A DNA stretch of 50,960 nucleotides from positions 1 through 50,960 of the forward strand of contig NZ_LFRI01000148.1 of assembly GCF_001447195.1 (NCBI RefSeq), given 5' to 3'. The position numbers and the translations under genes were made by a program. The notes under the pieces were generated by a model. The model was not told the DNA's origin, searched no databases, and saw nothing but the letters and a program-made list of their open reading frames with translations. This document shows, in pieces, positions 8,678 through 17,228 of the stretch (position 1 is the stretch's first letter; the number at the start of each line of letters is the position of its first letter). The stretch is from Aquabacterium parvum. GTDB lineage: Bacteria > Pseudomonadota > Gammaproteobacteria > Burkholderiales > Burkholderiaceae_C.

Positions 8678-11600
8678 TCAGAACAGCACCTGGTGCTGCA
8701 GGCCGTTTTCACGCTGCCAGGCCACGTTCACGTGCCAGCCACCGCCCACGCCTTGTCGCGTTTCGATCAGGGCGATGCCGTCGCCCGAGGGCGCGAAATC
8801 GGTCTCGATGCGGCAATGGAAGTGTTCCAGCCGGCCCTCGTGCTGGTCGGTGAAGGTGAAGGCGTCGTGCGCGCGGAAGTCGTGCGGGCGGCTGTTGGCG
8901 AAGGGGTAAGGCGCGTACAGGGCCGAGCTGTGCACGGAGTGGGCCAGCACCTCGCGCTCGGGGCCGTCGCCCTCGCGGCGGATGCGCACCCGCGCGATGC
9001 ACGAGAGGTGCTCGTCGCCAGAGAGGAAAACGACGTGGCGGGCCTGCGTGCGGCACAGGTGGGCGAGCAGGGCGTGCAGGCTGCGGGGGTAGGCCTCCCA
9101 GGCGTCGGCGAGGGCGGCGCTGGCCGGGCAGAGGGTGTCGGACAGCAGCCGGCGCGGCAGCAGGATGGATGGGCTGGCGACGAAGGTGGGGCGATCGTCG
9201 GGGCCGTGGTGGGCCAGCCAGTGCAGCAGGCAGGCCCATTGGGCGCGGCCCATGATGTGCGCTTGCTCGAAGCGGGCGATGGCACGTGGTTCGCGCTGGG
9301 TGCGCGTGTCGGTCACGAAAAAGGGCAGGCTGCGGTGGGTGAAGGCGTACCACAGGCGGGCCGATCGCGAGGTGGGGTCGCGCGGGTCGACGGGGTGGCG
9401 AACCGGTTGGGCGAACCGCTGGTGCTGCCGGTAGGCGCGCAGGCCGTCTGATCGGCGCTGGCGGTTGTCGTGCCATGGGGCATCGGCGGGGCGGTGGTCG
9501 CCATCCTGCCAGCTCCAGTTGTCGACGATTTCGTGGTCGTCGATGAGGGTGTGAACCGGCACGCCGGCCAGCGCCTGGCGCAGCAGCCGTTGGGCGAGCA
9601 TGGCTTGGTGGGGCTGGTGAAACCGGCCGCTGACGGTGCGCGGGTCGAACAGGCCGGCAGTGGCGTCGGCGTAGACCTGGTCGCCCGAGAGGATGGCCAG
9701 CTCAAGTGGTGGGTGGCCGGGCTGGGCTCGCCATCGGATCAGGCCTTGCCAGGCTTGATCGGGCGGGCCGGCCTGCCAGTCGGCCCCGCCAGGTGTGCGC
9801 TCGGCCAGGCTGCCGGGGTAGAGGCAGCTGCCCAGCGCCAGCACCCAGGCCGAGTCCGCAGGCTGGGGTGTCCCGGTGGAGGGCGAGCCGAGGGCATCGG
9901 CCAGGCAGGCCTGCGGTGGGCAGGGCACCCACCAGGGGGCGTCGACATGGCCTTCGCCGAGCGATGTGGGGTGGCCTGGCATCGCCGGGGTGCTCGAGTC
10001 GGCCGCTGCCAGCACGGCGGCCACGATGCGGTCGCGCTCGGCCTGGTTCGGCGTGCGCTTCGGGCCCTGAACCAGGAAGACACCCAATGCGTGGCCAGGG
10101 CCAGGCCACCAATCGGCAGGCAGGGCCAGGGTGCGCATGACGCTGGCGGGCAGCGACTGCAAAGGGCGTTGGGCGGGCCAGGTCAGCAGGTGGGGTTTGC
10201 CCAGTTGCCCATCTGGGCGTCTAGGCACGCAGGCCACGAGAGCGGGTTCCGGCTCGGCCGGCTCGTGGCCGATGTTCAGCGGCCAATGCGGGGCACCGTC
10301 TTGCCAGTTGGCAGCCGAAAATGCCGTGCCCAGGAAGGGGCCGAGGGCCACCGGGCGCACCTTGGGGAGCCAGGGCACAGGCGCGGGCACAGGCGCGGGG
10401 GCGGGGCCTGCGTTGGCGAGGGGGCTGTCTGTCAGGGCTTCACGTTGGAAGAAGTCCAGCACGAGCGGAAAGACCACCTGTGGCGCGTGAACGCCAATGA
10501 GGCAGTCCTGGTGGCCGTGGCCTTCGATGATGTGGTGGGTGAAGCGGGCCGCCAACTCAGGCCCCAGCTCGTCGACCGTGGCTCGAAAGCGCAGCAGGCC
10601 CGAGACGCTGGAGAGCGCGTTGTCGCGCCCGTGCAGGCCCATCACCGGGGTGCGTTGCAGCACTTTGGCCAGGCGCTCGGGAGGCAGTCCACAGGCCAGA
10701 CCTTCGGGGCTGGCCAGCCCACCTGCTCGGGCCATGTGCAGGGCCTGGGTCAGCGTGCCCAGGTTGAGCGGTCCGAAGTGCTCGTCGATGTCGTCGAGCA
10801 CGCTTTGTGGCAGGTTGGCCAGCTTGAAGTCGCGTCCGTAAAGCAGGTCCATGCGGTGGCGGCTGCCGGCCCATGGGGTGCGCGCGGCGGGCGGCCACAG
10901 CGGGTTCTCACGGCGCCACTCGTCGCGCGGGTAAGGCAGGGTCGACAGCAGCCGATCGAGCAAGGTGTCGGCGAAGCTGGCCTGCGATGGCGGGCGAAAG
11001 TGGAAGGGGCCTTGCGGCAGCAGGGCCAGGGCATGGCGCGCAACGAAGGCGCGAAACAGGTTGTCTGGGGCGAAGTTCACCAACGGTGCCACCTGGCTCA
11101 TGCCGATGCGCCGGATGCGCTCGGGCATCAGCAGGCGCAAGGCTTCGTGCTCGTTGCCTCCTGGCAGCGGGTCGGTCAGCAGGCCCGTCCACAGCATCGC
11201 CGAGCCCATGCAGTGGGCGAAGACGTCGATGGGCCGTTCACCCGTGTGCCGCCAGATGTGGTCGATGGCGATGGGGATGTCCTGGTGGGCCACGTCGTCA
11301 AAGGACCAGGGGTGGGTGGCGGTGGGCAGGCCCGGGCTGGTGCGCAGGTCGGCCACCCAGACGTCGAAGCCCGCGTCCCACAGCGTGCGGGCCAGGCCCT
11401 GCGGCACCGAAGGGTGCAGGAAGGTGGTGCCGCCTGCGCTGTAGCCGTGAAGCAAGACGATGGGTTGGGCCTGGGCGGTGCGACCACGCAGGCGGCTCAG
11501 GCGCAGGCGCACCGGGGTGCCATCGGGCAGGTCGGGGGCCACGCTCAGCTCGGTGACCTCGTGCGGGGGCATGCCGGTCGATGTGGACGGGGTGCTGCGC

Positions 11601-14410
11601 GGCAATCGGTCGATGGGGCCCGGGCGGGGCGCGTCGGGCAGGCGCAGGCTCCAGGCGTGGGTGTGCAGCAGCACGCGCGCCACCCACAGGCCCAGGCCGA
11701 TGAGCTCGACCCAGGTGTCGGGCAGGTGATGCTGGTGGCTCACGCGCATCAGCGCCAGGCCTTCTTGTGCCAGGTGGGCCAAATCCAGTTGCAGCTGCGG
11801 GCCTGGGGTGCGGCGGGGCAGGCCCGGGGCCTGTGTCAGCGTCACGCTCATCAGCTGGTGCCAGGGGTTGGCGGCCACGTTGAAGGTCAGGCGCTTGTGT
11901 CCACACAGTCGCTGTCCCGACCAGGGGCCGTCGCCGATCACCTGCAGGTCGTAGGCGAAGCGCCGCACTTCGCCAGCGTGGCTGGCCAGTCGCCAGGCGC
12001 CTCGGGTGCGGCGGGCGAGGTCGGCCAGCAGCGGGCGCGTCGACCTCGCGTCTGGGTGCTCGCCGCGCAGGCGCTCGACCACCTGCTGACCCACGTCACG
12101 CCAGCCCCGGTTGAGCCACCAGGCCCACAGCCCGCGTGCGGTGCGGCGCAGCGGCCCACTGGGCTCCCGGTGCAGCACGCGCAGGCTGCCTTGGAGGGCC
12201 TGGCGATCGATGGTGAAGGCGTCGTGCCAGGGGTCGCCGCCCAGGGCATCGAGCTCGGCCTGGGGCGCGCGGCGCACGCGCCTGACTTCGCTGTGGCCCG
12301 GGCTCACGCGCAGGGTGCGGGCACCGGGTTCACCTCGCACCAGGGCCTGCAGGTCCTGGGGGCCGAAGCGCAGCGTGAGTTCGATGCCGGTGTCGCCCCA
12401 CCAACCGCGCAGTCGCTCGCCGAGTTCGACCCGAGTGCGCTCGTGCGGCACCGGGTCGGGCATGGCTCGCAGGCGAGGGCGTTGTCGCAAGGGGCCGGGT
12501 GCGGCGTCGGCGGGCTGCCAGCCCCAGCGCTCGCGCAGCCGGGTGACGCCGCGGTGCGCCAGGGTCGCGATGGTCAGCGCAGGGTTGGTGCCCAGCGAGC
12601 CCGGCACGATGGCGCCATCGAGCACGACCAGGCCTGCGTGCACCCCTCGCCCTCCGTCCACGCGTGGGTCGAAGACCTCGCCCAGGTCGTTGACGACGCC
12701 GCGCGTCGCGTCCTCGCTCATGGCGCAGCCGCCCAAGGGGTGCACCGTCAGCAGCGGGCCGCGTTGCCGGCCGAACAGGTCTTCCAGGGTGTCGGGCAGG
12801 GGGCGCCAGGCGGGGTTGGGCAGCACGCGGGTGCGCCAGCCCCTTTGCTCGCAGTGCGCCTGCAGGGCCCGCTGGCGCGCTTCGAAGCGCGGGTCGTGGC
12901 GCAAGGCGGGCCACGCGATGTCGAGTTGGCCGTCTGCTGCGGTGGGTTCGGGAGTGGGTGTCCGCAGGCGCAACCACCCGTCGGCGCTGTCGTGGCCGAT
13001 CATGGCCACCGCCATGGTGCGTTGGGTCACGGCCTTTGATGGGGCCAGGGGGTCGGGCTCTTCAGCGTGGCCGGTGTGTTCGCTGTGGTCGCCCTCGCCG
13101 AGCGTGTGCAGCGCGTGCGCGGTCTGAAAGACCTCCTCGAAGACGCGGCGCAGCGGCCCAGGCACAGCCAGGTCCTCTATCACCTGAGGCAAGTCGCCAG
13201 CTGCCCTTTGATCGAGGATGCCGGTGATGGTCGGGCCCACACAGCGCGAGAGCGGAGCGCTGGATTCGTCGGCCACGCCGTTGACTTGGACGCCTTGACC
13301 GTGCTGGTCGTGCACATCGTGCAGCACGGCGATCATGTCGCCATTGCCTGAGAAGCGCTCGCCCAGCCGTGGCGACAGTGGCAGCCCGGCGCTGCGCGAT
13401 CGCAGCAACAGCTCGGTGGAGCCCAGGGTGCCGGCGGCCACGATCACGCGCCTGGCGCGCAGGGTGTGCGGCCGGCCTTCGCGCCGCTGTGCCTGCTCGT
13501 CGGTGTGGACCACGGCCACGTCCCAAGCACCTGCGGCAGGGCTCAGCTGGCAGGCGGTGGCACCGGTCACCACGCGGGCGCCCAGGCGCCTGGCGCGGGC
13601 CAACAGGTTGGTGTCGAGCGAGACCTTGGCGTTGTGGTTGCAGCCGGTGGCGCAGTCGCCGCAATGCAGGCAGGCATCGAGCTGCACACCATCGCCGCTG
13701 GCCTGGGGCTTGAGCGCCACGGTGATCGGGGCCTCGCGCAAGGCGCCTGGGCCCGACAGCGCCTCGAACGCCCGAAAGCGCTGTGGGGCACAGCCCGCCG
13801 AGGCCACGCCATTGGGCTGCCCGGCCACGCGGGCACCCAGCCGCTGTGCGATCTCGCCAGCTTGCTGCGCCAGCTCTGCTCGTTCTGCGCGGATGGCGGC
13901 GGGCCAATGCGCCTGCGCGAAGACGGCGGCATCGGGCCAGTCCATCACACCGGCGTTGATGAGCGAGCCGCCGCCGAGCCCATTGCCGACGAGCGCGCAC
14001 ACGTCTGGCTGGATGCGCAGGTCGAAGAGGCCGTCGCGCCGGCCGCTGACCCCGCTGCGACCCGCCCGGCTGATGCGCACATGCCCGGGCAGCTCGCCCA
14101 GCTCCGAGGGGAAAGAGCCAGGCAGGTGTTCCTGCCCTCGCTCGAGCACCCAAACGCGCGCCGGGCGGCCATCGGGCAGGCGGCTGCCGGCCAGCTCGGC
14201 GGCCGCCATCGCGCCGCCATAGCCGCTGCCCAGGATCAGCACATCACAGTGACAGCCCGCTTCGTCGGGTGGCAGCTCGCCCGAGCGCAAACCATGCAGC
14301 ACGCTCTCCCAGCCCTGTGAGAGCCAGCGTGCCTGGGGGGGCGCAGTCGGCTGTGCGGGTGTCTCAGGTTCCTCAGGCGAGCCTTTCCTCGCTTGACTCC
14401 ACGGGGGCAT
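8678..14410 (-). CDS. Three-domain fusion: GMC oxidoreductase / alpha-beta hydrolase / PhoD-like phosphoesterase
   Basis: The 1910-aa protein shows no signal peptide. Residues about 50-640 are a GMC flavoenzyme: FAD-binding GSGYGG (61-66), VLERG, NGLGGGS, a Cys cluster (CLHCGDCATGC) and His557 in HPLGGCAM. Residues 650-940 form an unassigned linker domain. Residues 950-1325 are an alpha/beta hydrolase: oxyanion LHGYSAGG, nucleophile elbow AHCMGS with Cys1067 in place of Ser, HGRDN and GHGHQD. After a Pro/Ala linker (about 1330-1350) comes a PhoD-like metallophosphoesterase with GDQVYAD (1576), DDHE (1623) and SGDEHLS (1796). AAGGAG lies 8 bases before the ATG, which sits inside the kinase gene (38-bp overlap), so translation is probably coupled. 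The GMC fold resembles cholesterol oxidases; the substrate is unknown. Three activities on one lipid-like alcohol ester/phosphate is a guess. Confidence 0.88.
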   Translation of the reverse strand: MPPWSQARKGSPEEPETPAQPTAPPQARWLSQGWESVLHGLRSGELPPDEAGCHCDVLILGSGYGGAMAAAELAGSRLPDGRPARVWVLERGQEHLPGSFPSELGELPGHVRISRAGRSGVSGRRDGLFDLRIQPDVCALVGNGLGGGSLINAGVMDWPDAAVFAQAHWPAAIRAERAELAQQAGEIAQRLGARVAGQPNGVASAGCAPQRFRAFEALSGPGALREAPITVALKPQASGDGVQLDACLHCGDCATGCNHNAKVSLDTNLLARARRLGARVVTGATACQLSPAAGAWDVAVVHTDEQAQRREGRPHTLRARRVIVAAGTLGSTELLLRSRSAGLPLSPRLGERFSGNGDMIAVLHDVHDQHGQGVQVNGVADESSAPLSRCVGPTITGILDQRAAGDLPQVIEDLAVPGPLRRVFEEVFQTAHALHTLGEGDHSEHTGHAEEPDPLAPSKAVTQRTMAVAMIGHDSADGWLRLRTPTPEPTAADGQLDIAWPALRHDPRFEARQRALQAHCEQRGWRTRVLPNPAWRPLPDTLEDLFGRQRGPLLTVHPLGGCAMSEDATRGVVNDLGEVFDPRVDGGRGVHAGLVVLDGAIVPGSLGTNPALTIATLAHRGVTRLRERWGWQPADAAPGPLRQRPRLRAMPDPVPHERTRVELGERLRGWWGDTGIELTLRFGPQDLQALVRGEPGARTLRVSPGHSEVRRVRRAPQAELDALGGDPWHDAFTIDRQALQGSLRVLHREPSGPLRRTARGLWAWWLNRGWRDVGQQVVERLRGEHPDARSTRPLLADLARRTRGAWRLASHAGEVRRFAYDLQVIGDGPWSGQRLCGHKRLTFNVAANPWHQLMSVTLTQAPGLPRRTPGPQLQLDLAHLAQEGLALMRVSHQHHLPDTWVELIGLGLWVARVLLHTHAWSLRLPDAPRPGPIDRLPRSTPSTSTGMPPHEVTELSVAPDLPDGTPVRLRLSRLRGRTAQAQPIVLLHGYSAGGTTFLHPSVPQGLARTLWDAGFDVWVADLRTSPGLPTATHPWSFDDVAHQDIPIAIDHIWRHTGERPIDVFAHCMGSAMLWTGLLTDPLPGGNEHEALRLLMPERIRRIGMSQVAPLVNFAPDNLFRAFVARHALALLPQGPFHFRPPSQASFADTLLDRLLSTLPYPRDEWRRENPLWPPAARTPWAGSRHRMDLLYGRDFKLANLPQSVLDDIDEHFGPLNLGTLTQALHMARAGGLASPEGLACGLPPERLAKVLQRTPVMGLHGRDNALSSVSGLLRFRATVDELGPELAARFTHHIIEGHGHQDCLIGVHAPQVVFPLVLDFFQREALTDSPLANAGPAPAPVPAPVPWLPKVRPVALGPFLGTAFSAANWQDGAPHWPLNIGHEPAEPEPALVACVPRRPDGQLGKPHLLTWPAQRPLQSLPASVMRTLALPADWWPGPGHALGVFLVQGPKRTPNQAERDRIVAAVLAAADSSTPAMPGHPTSLGEGHVDAPWWVPCPPQACLADALGSPSTGTPQPADSAWVLALGSCLYPGSLAERTPGGADWQAGPPDQAWQGLIRWRAQPGHPPLELAILSGDQVYADATAGLFDPRTVSGRFHQPHQAMLAQRLLRQALAGVPVHTLIDDHEIVDNWSWQDGDHRPADAPWHDNRQRRSDGLRAYRQHQRFAQPVRHPVDPRDPTSRSARLWYAFTHRSLPFFVTDTRTQREPRAIARFEQAHIMGRAQWACLLHWLAHHGPDDRPTFVASPSILLPRRLLSDTLCPASAALADAWEAYPRSLHALLAHLCRTQARHVVFLSGDEHLSCIARVRIRREGDGPEREVLAHSVHSSALYAPYPFANSRPHDFRAHDAFTFTDQHEGRLEHFHCRIETDFAPSGDGIALIETRQGVGGGWHVNVAWQRENGLQHQVLF

Positions 14411-16172
14411 CCAGTACTCCTTGCTCCAGTGTGTCCATCACCGCCTTGAGCAGCACGTCCACCGAGACGGGCTTGTGCAGCATGCGCAGGCCGGCCTGTT
14501 GGGCCTCCAGCAGGCGGTCTTGTGCGGTGTCGCCGCTGATCAGCATGGCCGGCAGGTCGGGCTGTTGCTGACGCAGTTTTCGGATGGCTTTGATGCCGCT
14601 TTCTTCGCCACGCAGGCGGAAGTCGGCCAGCACCACATCAGGCGGGTCGAGGCTGGCCAGGCGCATGGCTTCGTCGGTGCAGGCCGCCAGCGTCACGCGG
14701 CAACCCAGCGACTCAAGCAGCGTCTTCATGGCCATGCGCACGCCGGCTTCGTCGTCGAGCACGAGCATGTGGCACAGCGGCATGGCACCCGACTCGATGG
14801 GCTCTTCGGGCGGCTCGGCCTCGGAGGCCTGCGCCAGCGGCAGGGCCATGGAAACGGTGGTGCCCACGCCCAGCTCTGACGTGAGCTTGACGGGCAACTC
14901 AAGCAGGCGACCCAGGCGTTGCACGATCGACAGGCCCAGGCCCAGGCCACGTGTGCGGTCGCGCTCCGGGTTGTCGACCTGGTAGAACTCTTCGAAGACC
15001 TTGCCCAGGTCTTTTTCGGCAATGCCGCGCCCCGTGTCCTTGACGCACAGGTGCAGCTGCTCGCCGTCGCGCTGTGCCAGCAACCACACCTGGCCTGCAT
15101 CGCAGTACTTGATGGCGTTGTCCAGCAGGTTGCTGACGATGCGTTCGAGGTGAAGCGGGTCGGTGTGCACCACCAGGGCGCCATCCACGGCGCAGGTCAG
15201 CTGCAGCCCCTTGGTGTGGGCCTCCTCGCGTTTGGCGTCGCACAAGCGCCTGAGCATGGGCCCGATGTCGCAGGCCCGGGCGCGCACCGTCACGATGCCC
15301 GCATCGAGCTTGGACATGTCCAGCAGGGCGGTGAGCTGGGAGCGCAGCGCACTGAGCGCGGCGTCCATGTGCGTGAGGATGCGCCGCGCCGACTCATCGA
15401 GCGGGTGCGTCATCAGCGCCGCGCAGAACAGGGTCAGGGTGTGCAGGGGCTGGCGCAGGTCATGGCTGGCCGATGCCAGGAAGCGCGTCTTGGCGGCGTT
15501 GGCGTCTTCGGCCAGCGCCAAGGCCGAGCGAAGCTGTTCGTTGAGGCGGAACTGCTGGTTGCGCATCTCGACCGAGTCGACCAGGGCGCGGTAGTTGTCC
15601 CGAGCCAGTCCGTTCTGCACGGCCAGGAAGGCCAGGCACAAAAAGGACATGGCGCCATCGACCAGCAGGCTGGCGCCTTGGTGGGGCGCAAACGCCCAGG
15701 CCAGCGACATCCCCAGCATCACGGGCAGCGCAAAGGCCTTGAAGATGCGCGGGTGACCGTTGGTCGTGCCCACCGCCCCGGCCGTGATGCCGGCCAGCAG
15801 GATGGACACCACGGAGCGCTGCAGGTCGGTCATGCCGTAGAAAAACAGCACCGCGCTGCCTTGGGCCAGCCCGTTGAGGCCGCTCAGCAACACCGCCACG
15901 TTCACGCGCTTGGCATGAGCGAGCGCAGACGTGGGCAGGGTGCGCAGCACCTTCCAGCGCACGGCCTGGATGCCGATCACGGTCAGCGTCCAGGTGAGCA
16001 AGGCCCATTGCGGCACCTGGTGCCAGGCCATGGCCAGCACGTACAGCGCCGCGAGCCCGACGGGCCAGGGCACTTTGTTGACCTGCCTGGCGATCAGCTC
16101 CAGGACTTCGACTTCGGCGTTGAGGGGGGCGTGGCCACTGGGTGGGGTGGCCGGCGGGTGCTGCGGGGACAT
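14373..16172 (-). CDS. Membrane hybrid sensor histidine kinase (HisKA-HATPase-REC)
   Basis: The 599-aa inner-membrane kinase has about six hydrophobic segments at residues 35-195. A HisKA domain follows with phospho-acceptor His237 in the HDLRQPLH box, then HATPase boxes (NLLDNAIKYC, DTGRGI, GLGLGLSIV) and a C-terminal receiver with Asp517 in VLADFRL. It lies 9 bp after the response regulator stop and overlaps the fusion-enzyme gene by 38 bp, so all three form one operon. The receiver may act as a phosphate sink or relay. The sensory input is probably membrane-embedded, since no large periplasmic domain is seen. Confidence 0.9.
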   Translation of the reverse strand: MSPQHPPATPPSGHAPLNAEVEVLELIARQVNKVPWPVGLAALYVLAMAWHQVPQWALLTWTLTVIGIQAVRWKVLRTLPTSALAHAKRVNVAVLLSGLNGLAQGSAVLFFYGMTDLQRSVVSILLAGITAGAVGTTNGHPRIFKAFALPVMLGMSLAWAFAPHQGASLLVDGAMSFLCLAFLAVQNGLARDNYRALVDSVEMRNQQFRLNEQLRSALALAEDANAAKTRFLASASHDLRQPLHTLTLFCAALMTHPLDESARRILTHMDAALSALRSQLTALLDMSKLDAGIVTVRARACDIGPMLRRLCDAKREEAHTKGLQLTCAVDGALVVHTDPLHLERIVSNLLDNAIKYCDAGQVWLLAQRDGEQLHLCVKDTGRGIAEKDLGKVFEEFYQVDNPERDRTRGLGLGLSIVQRLGRLLELPVKLTSELGVGTTVSMALPLAQASEAEPPEEPIESGAMPLCHMLVLDDEAGVRMAMKTLLESLGCRVTLAACTDEAMRLASLDPPDVVLADFRLRGEESGIKAIRKLRQQQPDLPAMLISGDTAQDRLLEAQQAGLRMLHKPVSVDVLLKAVMDTLEQGVLDAPVESSEERLA

Positions 16173-16181
16173 GGCGCGGCC

Positions 16182-16898
16182 TCAGGGGTGAGAGGCCATT
16201 GGAGCAGATGGGGTGGCGGGCGCCGGCGAGCCCAGCGCGCTGAACAGTTGCAGCTCGTGCGCGCGGTACATGGCCTGGGCGCGGTTGTTCACTCCCAGCA
16301 ACTGGTAGACAGCCCACAGGTGGGCTTTGACGGTGCCCTCGGCGATGCCGATGTCTCGGGCGATGACCTTGTTGGGCTTGCCTTGCAGCAGGCAACGCAG
16401 CACGGCCAGCTGGCGCGGGCTGAGCGCCTGGGGCCAGTCGGGCGAGTGAGACGCGGGCTCGGGTGCGGCAGGGGCGGCGTCAACGCCGGTGCCCGGCTGG
16501 CGCAGGGCTTCGGGGGGCAGGTAGGTGCCCTGGGCGAGCACCAGCCGCAAGGCCTGGATGGTCACGCTGGGGTCGGTCGTCTTGGGCACGTAGCCGGCCG
16601 CGCCATGCTGGATGGCGCGCTGGATGGTGCTGGGCGATTCGTCGCCCGAGACCACCACCACGGCGGATTCTTCGAACAAGGCCTTGATGCCCGACAGCGC
16701 CGCCATGCCCTGGCTGCCTGGCATGTTCAGGTCCATCAGAACGAGGTCGAAAACCTGGCCTCGCAGGGCCTCGGCAGCGGCCACCGAGCCGGCCTGTTCC
16801 ACCTGAACGGCAGGGTCCAGCCCCAGCAGCAGGCCTTTGAGGCCCTCGCGGAACAGGGGGTGGTCATCGACCAGGAGGACGCGCATGCCGGAATTCAT
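16182..16898 (-). CDS. NarL/LuxR-family response regulator
   Basis: The 238-aa protein has an N-terminal receiver (LLVDDHPLFREG; phospho-acceptor Asp56 in VLMDLNMP; Lys in YVPKT) and a C-terminal LuxR-type helix-turn-helix at about 158-215 (LSPRQLAVLRCLLQGKPNK, GTVKAHLWAVYQLL). A Pro/Ala-rich linker joins them. It is the first gene of the minus-strand operon with the hybrid kinase and the giant fusion enzyme, so it is the likely transcriptional regulator of that enzyme. Two starts (Met1 or Met5) are possible. Dyad sequences just upstream are candidate binding sites. Confidence 0.92.
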   Translation of the reverse strand: MNSGMRVLLVDDHPLFREGLKGLLLGLDPAVQVEQAGSVAAAEALRGQVFDLVLMDLNMPGSQGMAALSGIKALFEESAVVVVSGDESPSTIQRAIQHGAAGYVPKTTDPSVTIQALRLVLAQGTYLPPEALRQPGTGVDAAPAAPEPASHSPDWPQALSPRQLAVLRCLLQGKPNKVIARDIGIAEGTVKAHLWAVYQLLGVNNRAQAMYRAHELQLFSALGSPAPATPSAPMASHP

Positions 16899-16931
16899 GA
16901 CCGGATGTTACCGAAGGCCCTGATCCCTGAA

Positions 16932-16956
16932 ATGGCCTAAACGTCGGTTTAGCCAT
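16932..16956. promoter_or_regulatory. Dyad upstream of the response-regulator gene
   Basis: ATGG-CTAAAC pairs with GTTTAG-CCAT across a GTCG centre, with one bulged C. It lies 34 bp before the regulator ATG and may be an autoregulatory operator or a leader hairpin. The function is inferred from position only. Confidence 0.4.
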
Positions 16957-17011
16957 CCGATGAGGGGGGGATCCCGGGTGCGGGTGTAACGTTCGGGACA
17001 GATGCAAATTT

Positions 17012-17026
17012 CTTCACGCTGTGAAG
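17012..17026. promoter_or_regulatory. Perfect short palindrome CTTCAC-GCT-GTGAAG
   Basis: A perfect 6+6 inverted repeat with a 3-base centre lies in the A/T-richer part of the divergent region, about 115 bp upstream of the response-regulator gene. The size and symmetry suit a dimeric regulator site. No consensus is matched with confidence. Confidence 0.35.
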
Positions 17027-17228
17027 CAAAAACAGACCAAAAAGGCATCTGCTCAGGGAAATGGTGGCGCTTGCGCCGCCCTCGTGAAGCCACCTGCCAG
17101 GCAATCCTGGCGGGTGGCTGATTCGGGCACAGGCGCCCGGCTTGAGGCCTCCCTTTCCCTTCCCCCCCTTTGAATCGCCCCAGCCCTCGGCCTGAGCTGC
17201 CGGTGGCCGCTTCGGCATTGGCGCGACA

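Larger units (their letters stand above)
16899..17228. other. 330-bp divergent intergenic region
   Basis: This gap separates the minus-strand regulator operon from thiL and must hold both promoters. It contains two dyads (listed separately) and an A/T-richer stretch at about 17000-17045 (GATGCAAATTTCTTC, AAAAACAGACCAAAAAGG), the lowest-GC part of the neighbourhood. A minus-strand frame remains open through it but has no start or codon pattern I trust. No RNA gene recognised. Confidence 0.6.

Noticed and set aside
9470..13039. 1189-aa plus-strand open frame
   Set aside because: Antisense to the fusion enzyme; GC-rich third positions keep it open. No motif or start signal.
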